Shown one piece after another: positions 5,034-11,456 of a stretch of DNA of 11,456 nt. How positions within the stretch are numbered: position 1 is the stretch's first letter; every line of letters starts with the position of its first letter. The notes beneath the pieces are model-generated. The model did no database searches. It had not been told where the DNA came from and saw only the letters and a list, made by a program, of their open reading frames with translations. Source of the stretch: CAVPRW01 sp046727435 [NCBI: bacterium] (GTDB lineage: Bacteria; Tectomicrobia; Entotheonellia; J063); assembly GCA_046727435.1 (NCBI GenBank), contig JBKPCR010000506.1, forward strand, positions 1 to 11,456. Reading direction: 5' to 3'. The translations under genes were made by a program, and so were the position numbers.

Positions 5034-6617
5034 ATGTCTGAGCCGCTGAAAACCCTGTATGACGAAGTACTCTATCCCAGCGGGCTTTATGCCCAGACCC
5101 ACCCGGACCGGCTTGGAACGATGGCCACGTTGTTCGGCATGCGTCCAGAGCCTGTGGACCACTGCCGGGTGCTCGAGTTGGGATGCAACGACGGAAGCAA
5201 TCTGATTGCCATGGCATACGGCCTGCCGCAAAGTCAATTTGTCGGCATCGATCTCGCCGAGCTACCCATTGCGCAAGGTGAAGCCACCATCGAGAAGTTG
5301 GGGATCAAGAACATCACGCTCCACCAACTCGACCTTAGGCAAACCCCGGCCGATCTGGGTCGTTTCGATTATGTTATGGCGCATGGGCTCTATTCCTGGG
5401 TGCCGGCGGAGGTACGCGACAAACTGCTGGCCGTGTGTGGAGAGACACTCACTGAACGCGGGGTGGCCTTCGTCAGTTATAATGCCTATCCCGGCAATCA
5501 CTTCCGTGACATGGCCCGCGGCATGATGCGTTATCACACGGCGCATTTTCCCGACCACCAGCAGCAAATCCGCCAGGCACGAGCGCTTCTCAAATTCCTC
5601 GCAGAGGCGAAGGATGAGCCCAACGTCTACCACACGGTCCTCAAGCAGGAGTTCGAGCGGGTCCTCACATACCCCGATGCAGGCTTCTTCCATGACGATC
5701 TGAACCCAATCAATCACCCCATCTATTTCCATGAATTCATTGCACATGCCTCACGACATGGCCTGCAGTATCTGTCCGAGGCAGACATCCTGGCCATGAA
5801 AGAAGAGATATATCCCCCGCACATCGCCACGGTACTGAGCAACCTGGACTCTGGTGACGTGATTGCTCGGGAGCAATACCTCGATTTTCTGAAATGCCGG
5901 GCATTCCGCCAAACGCTCCTGTGCCGCCGCGGCGTCGAGCTCGATCGCACACTCAAACCCGAGCACCTACACGACTTGTATGTTGCAGCAGAGGTACGGC
6001 CGGCATCGCCGAGCCCCGATATCACCTCGCGTTCTGCGGAGATGTTCCAGGGCCCCAGAGGCGCGGAAATCGAAACCGACCGGCCGCTCGTTAAAACAGC
6101 CTTTTATCATCTCGGGATAGTCTGGCCAGGCTCAGTGCCTTTCGGCGACTTGCTGACGCTGGTGCGGAGTCACCTGGGACATGACAAGGGGGGGCAGCAC
6201 GCAAACGCTGAGGATGATGCGCAAGAAATAGGCAATGCCCTGCTGCAGGCGTATAGTGCTGGCTATGTCGAACTCCACGTGCAACAGCCCCCATTCGTCA
6301 CCGCCGTAAGCGAGCGTCCGATTGCCAGTGCGCTAGCCCGCCTTCAGCTTCAGCACGACAACATCATTTCGACACTGCGCCATCATACCCTCAGGATCGA
6401 GGACAGCTTGGGACGTCATCTGGTGATGCTGCTCGATGGCACACGTGACCGTGCCACACTGCTGAAAGATTTGGGTGAGTTAGTACAATCTGGAGCAGCC
6501 ACTCTCACGCATGAGGGAAAATCGGTGAGCGACGTTCAGGAAGCCTTGCAGTATCTTGCTAGTGGATTAGAAGCAAACCTGACTGGCTTGGCCCGTTCGG
6601 CTGTGCTCGTGGCGTAA
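5034..6617 (+). CDS. Class I SAM methyltransferase with PKMT-type regulatory domain
   Basis: This 527-residue cytoplasmic protein likely transfers a methyl group from S-adenosylmethionine to a protein side chain. The Rossmann domain (about 1-165) shows motif I VLELGCNDGSN (46-56), the ribose-binding acidic residue Asp73 in FVGIDLA, Asp100 in HQLDLRQ, and the post-I region FDYVMAHGLYSWVP (111-124) with SYNAYPG (148-154). Residues about 195-305 (ending REQYLDFLKCRAFRQTLLCR) match the methyltransferase regulatory domain (PF10119). The remaining 220 residues form the C-terminal region found in Rickettsia PKMT1/PKMT2 protein lysine methyltransferases. Start ATG 5034 has AGAGGA just upstream (5024-5029); a TTG five codons earlier is less likely. 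It is the first gene of a pair, 71 bp from the next. The architecture is firm; the lysine target is inferred from the family and the substrate is unknown. Confidence 0.85.
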   Translation: MSEPLKTLYDEVLYPSGLYAQTHPDRLGTMATLFGMRPEPVDHCRVLELGCNDGSNLIAMAYGLPQSQFVGIDLAELPIAQGEATIEKLGIKNITLHQLDLRQTPADLGRFDYVMAHGLYSWVPAEVRDKLLAVCGETLTERGVAFVSYNAYPGNHFRDMARGMMRYHTAHFPDHQQQIRQARALLKFLAEAKDEPNVYHTVLKQEFERVLTYPDAGFFHDDLNPINHPIYFHEFIAHASRHGLQYLSEADILAMKEEIYPPHIATVLSNLDSGDVIAREQYLDFLKCRAFRQTLLCRRGVELDRTLKPEHLHDLYVAAEVRPASPSPDITSRSAEMFQGPRGAEIETDRPLVKTAFYHLGIVWPGSVPFGDLLTLVRSHLGHDKGGQHANAEDDAQEIGNALLQAYSAGYVELHVQQPPFVTAVSERPIASALARLQLQHDNIISTLRHHTLRIEDSLGRHLVMLLDGTRDRATLLKDLGELVQSGAATLTHEGKSVSDVQEALQYLASGLEANLTGLARSAVLVA

Positions 6618-6688
6618 GCGCGTAGTATGAATTCAGGGGGTCAAGGTGGAGGGCGGTGGCTTTTTACCCCTTACGTGAGGAGACCATC

Positions 6689-8038
6689 GTGAATGCAAAG
6701 CAGGCCGCGCCGGAAAACCCATGCTCCACGGAAATGACCCTCGACGACGCCCTACTGTATGCCCTACAGCTGCACCAGGGAGGACGGGTCGAAGGCGCCG
6801 CCCAGCTCTATGCTCGCATTCTGGAACAGGCTCCCGACCATGTGGACACCCTGCATTTTCTGGGAGTGGCCAAGTTTCAATTGGGAGATGGGGCGGCGGC
6901 GGTGGACCTGATCGGCCGGGCCATTGCGCTCAAGCCAGACTTTGCCGGTGCGCATAACAACCTCGGTAACGTACTCAAACGCCTGCATCGCTCGGCAGAA
7001 GCGGCCCAGGCGTACCGCCGGGTCATCGAGTTGGATCCCGAAAACGCCGACGCCCATAACAACCTGGGGGCACTCCTGCGAGCGCAGTGCAAAGCGGCGG
7101 AGGCGGAGGGGTTCCTGCGGCGGGCTTTGGAACTTGAGCCCCAACACGCCGACGCATTTCACAATCTGGGTAACGTATTGGTCGAGTTGAAACGGGACAA
7201 CGAAGCAGCCGATATGTACACCCAGGCGGTGCGGCTTCGACCGTACAACGCCGAGTACTACCTACAGCTAGCCAGAGCGCTATACGGCCTGAAGCGCGAG
7301 CAAGAGGCGTTGGAGGTCTACGAGAAATGGTTGGAGATCGAACCGGACAGCTGCGAGGCCCAGCACATGGTCGCGGCCGCGTCAGGACGGGTTATTCCTG
7401 AGCGGGCCTCGGATGCTTACGTCCAACATGTCTTTGATCGATTTGCGGAAAGCTTCGATGAGGTACTCGAGAATCTGGAATACCGTGCGCCGCAGCTACT
7501 GGTCGACCTGTTGCTGCGGGTCGTGGGATCGGGACAGGGGAAGCTGGATGTGCTGGACGCAGGCTGTGGAACCGGGCTATGTGGACCATTGCTCAAAGCC
7601 TGGGCGCGCCGTTTAAGTGGTGTGGATCTGTCGACGAAGATGGTCGAAAAGGCACGGCTTCGCCAGGTTTATGACGACTTGGTGGTCGACGAATTGACCG
7701 CATATCTGTCCACGCATCCGACGGCTTACGATCTGGTGATCTCGGCCGATACGCTGTGTTATTTTGGCGATTTGACCGCGGTGATCGCGGCTGGGGCGGC
7801 AAGCCTGCGGCCGACGGGGCGGCTGGGGTTCACGTTGGAAAGGGCTGCAGAGTCCGAAGCCCCCGACGGCTACCGCCTTCAGTTCCATGGGCGGTACAGC
7901 CATACGGAGCCCTATGTGCGCGGTGTGATAGCCGGAGCAGGTCTGGAACCGGTGTTGATTGAGGAAGCGGTTTTGCGGATGGAAAGGCGGGAGCCGGTCC
8001 GCGGTTTGCTGGTGATGGCGGCCAAGGCGGCAGTCTGA
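6689..8038 (+). CDS. TPR-repeat protein fused to a SAM methyltransferase
   Basis: This 449-residue protein has two parts. Six tandem tetratricopeptide repeats occupy about residues 20-228; recognisable units include NLGNVLKRLHRSAEAAQAYR, NLGALLRAQCKAAEAEGFLR and NLGNVLVELKRDNEAADMYT. They would form a protein-binding superhelix. A class I methyltransferase domain follows (about 243-445): VFDRFAESFDEVLENLEYRA lead-in, motif I VLDAGCGTGLCG (288-299), acidic Asp313 in LSGVDLSTKMVEKA, and YDLVISADTLCYFGDL (347-362). This layout matches the TPR-methyltransferase group (COG4976-like). I choose GTG 6689 because GAGGAGA (6677-6683) lies five bases upstream; the in-frame GTG at 6656 has no comparable site. 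It probably shares a transcript with the upstream methyltransferase, and the unit ends at the hairpin at 8143-8169. The TPR part likely recruits the substrate; the substrate is unknown. Confidence 0.85.
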   Translation: MNAKQAAPENPCSTEMTLDDALLYALQLHQGGRVEGAAQLYARILEQAPDHVDTLHFLGVAKFQLGDGAAAVDLIGRAIALKPDFAGAHNNLGNVLKRLHRSAEAAQAYRRVIELDPENADAHNNLGALLRAQCKAAEAEGFLRRALELEPQHADAFHNLGNVLVELKRDNEAADMYTQAVRLRPYNAEYYLQLARALYGLKREQEALEVYEKWLEIEPDSCEAQHMVAAASGRVIPERASDAYVQHVFDRFAESFDEVLENLEYRAPQLLVDLLLRVVGSGQGKLDVLDAGCGTGLCGPLLKAWARRLSGVDLSTKMVEKARLRQVYDDLVVDELTAYLSTHPTAYDLVISADTLCYFGDLTAVIAAGAASLRPTGRLGFTLERAAESEAPDGYRLQFHGRYSHTEPYVRGVIAGAGLEPVLIEEAVLRMERREPVRGLLVMAAKAAV

Positions 8039-8142
8039 CGACGATAGCGGGGAATAGTCGCTGAAGCGCTAATTGGCAGCCAAGAGGAAGCACATGGTGC
8101 TGCAACAAATCACAAGCCCGCCGCCAGTTCCACTCCCGTTGA

Positions 8143-8169
8143 CGACCGCTCCTGAATTGGGAGCGGTCG
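8143..8169 (+). terminator. Terminator between convergent operons
   Basis: CGACCGCTCC at 8143-8152 pairs perfectly with GGAGCGGTCG at 8160-8169 around the 7-base loop TGAATTG, followed by CTTTCC on the plus strand. It lies about 105 bp after the methyltransferase stop and 45 bp beyond the hcp stop on the other strand, so it can serve both converging units. The T-run is short. Confidence 0.75.
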
Positions 8170-8213
8170 CTTTCCGTAGAGGTCCTGACAGACAGCTTTC
8201 CGTTTATGAATTA

Positions 8214-8696
8214 TTATTTCTGATTTTTCGCAATGTCCCAGGTCATACTTTTGGCGGGGGATTTTGCCTTGCCCTTCTCATCTTGGGCTGTGTAATCAAC
8301 GCTAACCTTGGCGAAATTCAACGTCACATTCTCCGTCAAGCGATCCTCGCCTCCAGATCCACCTGTGGAAACCGAGCCAATGAGTATCTCCTCCATCTTC
8401 ACTTTGATGTATTCCACCGGGGTTTCGCCGGCCTTACGCACTGTCAAGAGTGCCTCCTTGAGATGCTTGCCATTGCAGCAAGCTAACATCAAGTCGGCAC
8501 TCGCACTATCGACGTACTTCGTGATGCTCAGGTCCTGCACGCTCACCTTGCCGGACCCGGCGCCACCGCCTAGGTGAGCAGTCCCAGATTGGGACATGCC
8601 CCAAGACCACGCCAACACATCTATTTCCTCTGGATGCTTGCCGTCTGCCGATTCTCCTTTAATCCCATCGATTTTCAGGAACATGTCAATGGCCAC
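8214..8696 (-). CDS. hcp: T6SS inner-tube protein Hcp (TssD)
   Basis: The 160-residue product is Hcp, which assembles as stacked hexameric rings into the T6SS inner tube and is shot out with its cargo. Family marks are the start AIDMFLKIDGIKGES, the surface loop HLGGGAGSGKVSVQDLSITK, VDSASADLML followed by ACCNGKHLKEALLTVRKAG, the glycine-rich STGGSGGEDRLTENVTLNFA, and VSVDYTAQ. Length is typical for the family. I take GTG at 8696-8694 as start: AAGGAGAA lies five bases upstream and the family begins at this point. An in-frame ATG 22 codons earlier would add a poorly conserved tail and has no close ribosome site. Hcp is the last minus-strand gene, 224 bp after tssC, so it may have its own promoter, which is common because Hcp is needed in large amounts. 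The double cysteine in ACCNGKH is a small oddity. Confidence 0.96.
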   Translation of the reverse strand: MAIDMFLKIDGIKGESADGKHPEEIDVLAWSWGMSQSGTAHLGGGAGSGKVSVQDLSITKYVDSASADLMLACCNGKHLKEALLTVRKAGETPVEYIKVKMEEILIGSVSTGGSGGEDRLTENVTLNFAKVSVDYTAQDEKGKAKSPAKSMTWDIAKNQK

Positions 8697-8920
8697 AGGT
8701 CTTCTCCTTTCTTTCGCCAACGAATAGCTGCCCTTAGTCGTGGTCCCATAAACGCAGCTCATCCACTTTCTTGGCTTGCTCCTCCTAACTCCGATTCATT
8801 TGGGGATGGAAGTAACGCGGGCACCCGTTCAACTGTCCACGAAGTCCGTGGCCAAGGTCATGGCTGAGGTCTCTGCCATAGCGGCCTAATATTTCAATAC
8901 TGAATCACAGCGGGTTCTGC
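8697..8920 (-). promoter_or_regulatory. Leader region of hcp
   Basis: The 224-bp gap between tssC and hcp is much longer than the other spacings in this cluster (one-base overlap and 42 bp). A separate promoter or processing site for hcp is therefore likely. A small hairpin (CCACG 8837-8841 with CGTGG 8847-8851) lies within it. The ribosome site AAGGAGAA is directly in front of the GTG start. I could not identify convincing -35/-10 or -24/-12 boxes by eye. Confidence 0.35.
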
Positions 8921-10411
8921 TTAGCCATTCGCCGCCGGTGGCAGTTCTGCTACCAGGCGCAACGACACCGTCAGCTCGTCGAGCTGGAAATGCGGTTTGA
9001 GAAAGGCCACAGCGCGATAAACGCCCGGCTTGCCAGGCACCTCTCGGACATCTACACGGGCTTCACTGAGGGGTCTGCGGGCCTTCTCTGCCTGTCCGAC
9101 GTTTTTGGGGTCCACGACGTAATTGTTAATCCAGCGGTTCATAAAATACTCAATGTCCGCCCGCGTATTAAAGCTGCCCACCTTATCCCGCATAATCACC
9201 TTAAGGTAATGGGCAAAGCGCGAGGTCGCCAAGATGTATTGCAACTGGGTTGACAGCCGCGCATTGGCGTTGGCCGCATCGGTGTCGTATTTCTTGGCTT
9301 TCTGGGCTGACTGGGTGCCAAAGAAGGCAGCATAATCGGTGCCTTTACAATGGACGAGCGGAATAAAACCCAAGTCCGACAGCTCTTTTTCCCGCCGGTC
9401 GGTAATGGCGATCTCCGTTGGGCACTTGAGCGCAACATCTCCCTCGTCAGTAGCAAACGTGTGAGTCGGTAGCCCCTCAACCAACCCTCCCCCTTCCACC
9501 CCTCGAATAGCGACCGTCCACCCATACTTCGCAAACGCATCGGTGAGCCTTGCACCAAGGGTATAGGCGGCGTTGCTCCACAGGTATTTGCTGTGGTCAG
9601 CCCCGTCGACATCTTCCCGGAAGTTAAACGCCTCGACGGGCACAGTCTCCGGCCCATACGGCAGGCGCATCAGGATATGCGGCAACGTCAGGCCCACGTA
9701 GCGCGAGTCTTCCGACTCTCGGAAGGACTTCCACTTGGCATACTCGACGGTGTCGAAGATCTTGGCCAGGTCGCGTGGCCCGCCCATCTCGGTAAAACTG
9801 TCTAGGTTAAAGATGAGTGGGCTGGCCGCGGCAATGAATGGGGCATGGGCCGCCGCGGCGACGTTAGAGATCTTCTCCAGGAGCGCTAGATCCTGGGGGT
9901 GACGGCCAAATTCGTAATCTCCGATGAGGGCACTGAAGGGTGCCCCGCCAAAGGTGCCGTATTCTTCCTCATAGACCTTCTTAAAAAGCGCGCTCTGGTC
10001 GAATTCGCTCGCCCGTTCCAGATCTCTGAGGAGATCTTGCTTCGAGACGTTGAGCACCCGCAGTTTGAGCATGGTACTGGTCTCGCTGTTCTGCACCAGA
10101 TAGTGGAGTCCCCGCCAAGAACCTTCGAGCTTCTGAAATTCGGGGTGGTGCATGACCTCGTTGAGCTGCCGAGAGAGCAAGGCATCAATGTCCGCGATGC
10201 GCGCGTTGATCGTTGCCTCTAAGTCCTTGCTGACGCGCATCTGCCCTTTCATCACCTCTTCGACCAGGGTGGCGATCTGCCGGCGAGACTGTTCGCGCTG
10301 CTCCTCATCCCGGCCGATGCGCCCCTCGCTGATGATTTGATCCAGCAGCCCGACTTGCGCTTCTGCCTCGGTAACCTCTTGGGTCTGTACCTGTTCCTTC
10401 GCTTCAGCCAT
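8921..10411 (-). CDS. tssC: T6SS contractile sheath large subunit TssC (VipB)
   Basis: The 496-residue protein is the large subunit of the T6SS sheath. With TssB it polymerises around the Hcp tube and contracts to fire the spike. Family features in order: a charged N-terminal helix (about 1-85) that pairs with TssB, HPEFQKLEGSWRGLHYLV (about 88-105), FGGAPFSALIGDYEFG, HAPFIAAASPLIF, LMRLPYGPETVPVEAFNF, ATSRFAHYLKVIMRDKVGSF, and the C-terminal RAVAFLKPHFQLDELTVSLR close to the end. The length is that of intact TssC. The start ATG shares its A with the last base of the tssB stop codon (TGATG), and a purine-rich GGAGAGAGG precedes it. TssB and TssC are therefore translationally coupled, as expected for subunits needed in equal numbers. 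Nothing appears truncated. Confidence 0.97.
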   Translation of the reverse strand: MAEAKEQVQTQEVTEAEAQVGLLDQIISEGRIGRDEEQREQSRRQIATLVEEVMKGQMRVSKDLEATINARIADIDALLSRQLNEVMHHPEFQKLEGSWRGLHYLVQNSETSTMLKLRVLNVSKQDLLRDLERASEFDQSALFKKVYEEEYGTFGGAPFSALIGDYEFGRHPQDLALLEKISNVAAAAHAPFIAAASPLIFNLDSFTEMGGPRDLAKIFDTVEYAKWKSFRESEDSRYVGLTLPHILMRLPYGPETVPVEAFNFREDVDGADHSKYLWSNAAYTLGARLTDAFAKYGWTVAIRGVEGGGLVEGLPTHTFATDEGDVALKCPTEIAITDRREKELSDLGFIPLVHCKGTDYAAFFGTQSAQKAKKYDTDAANANARLSTQLQYILATSRFAHYLKVIMRDKVGSFNTRADIEYFMNRWINNYVVDPKNVGQAEKARRPLSEARVDVREVPGKPGVYRAVAFLKPHFQLDELTVSLRLVAELPPAANG

Positions 10412-10953
10412 CAGCCTCTCTCCTCACCGATTTGCTCACTCTTAGCCTCTGAGGACTCCAGGCCTGTTTCATGGCCTAACTGTTGGAGCTTTTCCGTATT
10501 GCTAATGATCTCCTGCAGGCGTTCGGCCAGGCGGTCGTTCCCGTCTGTCTTGGCCAGGAGCCCCTTAAGCTGCTGGCGGACCTCTATGAGCTTTTTCAGG
10601 GGTTCCACCTGCTCAGCCACGCGCTCGGGAGAGAAGTCATCGAGGTTCTGAAAGCGGAGCTCGACTCCGAGCTTGGTGTCATCATCGGTGAGCTTATTGT
10701 CGACCCGGAATGCGAGGCGCGGTTTCATGCCCTTTAGCACATCATTAAAATTATCGCGATCGATCTCGACGAATTTGCGATCTCGAAGCCGCGGTAACGG
10801 CGCGTCGGCCTTGCCGGAGAGATCAGCTAGGACGCCCATCACAAATGGGAGCTCCTTCATCTCGATCGCATCGCCGATCTCCACGTCATAGGTGATGTGG
10901 ACCCGCGGGCTGCGCACGCGGTCAAGTTTATGCTGGGTGCTTTCCCGTGCCAT
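10411..10953 (-). CDS. tssB: T6SS contractile sheath small subunit TssB (VipA)
   Basis: The 180-residue protein is the small sheath subunit. Diagnostic segments are SPRVHITYDVEIGDAIEMKE followed by LPFVMGVLADLSG (about 15-47), RDRKFVEIDRDNFNDVLKGM (57-76), LRFQNLDDFSPERVAEQV and PLKKLIEVRQQLKGLLAK. The C-terminal part is a charged helix ending in a Glu-rich tail. Length is normal for the family. The ATG at 10953 has GGGGGAG about eight bases upstream; a second ATG seven bases earlier is out of frame. Its stop codon overlaps the tssC start by one base, and tssA ends 42 bp upstream, so tssA-tssB-tssC are probably one transcript. Confidence 0.97.
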   Translation of the reverse strand: MARESTQHKLDRVRSPRVHITYDVEIGDAIEMKELPFVMGVLADLSGKADAPLPRLRDRKFVEIDRDNFNDVLKGMKPRLAFRVDNKLTDDDTKLGVELRFQNLDDFSPERVAEQVEPLKKLIEVRQQLKGLLAKTDGNDRLAERLQEIISNTEKLQQLGHETGLESSEAKSEQIGEERG

Positions 10954-10995
10954 AAGCCATTCTCCCCCTCTTGTACACGCCTGCCGTCACACTAT

Positions 10996-11456
10996 TTACG
11001 TGGCGCTGTGGTTATCTGAATCCTTCAAGCCTAACGTTTCACGCAACTGCTCGAGCACACTTTCATCATGGATCACGTTCTGCAGCCATGCCTCCAGAGG
11101 CATCTCGCCCCAGCGAACTGCACGCTGAATCAGGTACGATACCGGGCTATGGGGTTCGGTGCGTCGGAAATAGTCGGCCACCGCCGCCAGCTGGCGCAGG
11201 GCATCGGCGCGGCTCCGTAACTCAAGAGACGCGACCACGGAACGGCGGGGGGGAGAGAGAGCAGGTTGTGAGTTCTCCTGCACTCCGACGTCGGCTGCCT
11301 CTTCGGGCGCTTGTGGTGCGAGTTCCGGCTCTGGTGTGGGATCGAAGCCGCCTTTTCTCTGGCCAATCTCGGTCACCAGGCTGAGGCAATCAGCAATGGC
11401 CTGTTTAATGCCCATTAACCCTGGTGACTCACGCCCAAACCGATCATCCAGCGTAC
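10996..11456 (-). CDS. tssA: T6SS assembly protein TssA, C-terminal part (continues beyond window)
   Basis: The frame is open to the right edge, so the N-terminal part lies outside the window. The visible 152 or so residues begin LDDRFGRESPGLMGIKQAIA and continue through a Pro/Glu-rich linker (about FDPTPEPELAPQAPEE) to the conserved end: LRSRADALRQLAAVADYFRR, TEPHSPVSYLIQRAVRWGEM and PLEAWLQNVIHDES. These are typical of ImpA-type TssA proteins, which sit at the baseplate or distal end of the sheath and guide tube and sheath growth. The methionine at 11415 is internal, because homologous residues continue upstream of it without a stop. Stop TAA is at 10996-10998. Confidence 0.92.
   Translation of the reverse strand, partial: TLDDRFGRESPGLMGIKQAIADCLSLVTEIGQRKGGFDPTPEPELAPQAPEEAADVGVQENSQPALSPPRRSVVASLELRSRADALRQLAAVADYFRRTEPHSPVSYLIQRAVRWGEMPLEAWLQNVIHDESVLEQLRETLGLKDSDNHSAT

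Noticed and set aside
8697-8762. Upstream ATG start for hcp
   Set aside because: The 22-residue extension is not typical of Hcp, and the GTG start has a strong nearby ribosome site.
1-11456. tRNA, rRNA genes or CRISPR array
   Set aside because: No cloverleaf-like or rRNA-like sequence and no regularly spaced repeats were seen by eye.

Overview
The window comes from a Gram-negative bacterium with moderately high GC content. The type VI secretion (T6SS) genes, Shine-Dalgarno-led starts and coupled stop/start codons support this. The resolvase and IS1380-type transposase would suit an environmental proteobacterium or a Nitrospira-like lineage, but nothing here fixes the taxon.

Left part (1-1233): no intact gene is convincing. 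The stretch holds hairpins, a 16-bp inverted repeat (881-896 / 1136-1151) and short protein-like pieces broken by stops or a frameshift. It reads as decayed accessory DNA. At 1234-2154 there is one good gene, a papain-fold C39-like cysteine peptidase with visible Gln/Cys/His/Asp residues and no signal peptide, followed by a hairpin.

Middle part (2155-5033): a mobile-DNA graveyard. It holds an apparently intact serine resolvase (2540-3109) with no partner transposase, a minus-strand remnant, a palindrome containing two GTTAAC sites, a both-ends-truncated IS1380-family transposase, a possible 5' fragment of a group II intron, and a small gene (4413-4817) whose reading frame seems to switch near its 3' end.

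Right part (5034-11456): two ordered gene sets face each other. On the plus strand is a two-gene methyltransferase unit: a class I SAM methyltransferase with the regulatory/C-terminal architecture of Rickettsia-type protein lysine methyltransferases, then a protein with six TPR repeats fused to a second SAM methyltransferase. It ends at a strong hairpin (8143-8169). On the minus strand, reading inward from the right edge, is a T6SS tail-sheath/tube cluster: tssA (its start lies beyond the window), tssB and tssC (stop and start codons share one base) and hcp (about 220 bp further on, with its own leader).

How they fit together: TssB and TssC form the contractile sheath, Hcp the inner tube, and TssA organises sheath assembly. 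The two methyltransferases are probably co-transcribed and may modify proteins. A link to the T6SS is only a neighbourhood inference. The C39-like peptidase is a possible secreted toxin, but it is separated from the T6SS genes and has no obvious immunity partner.
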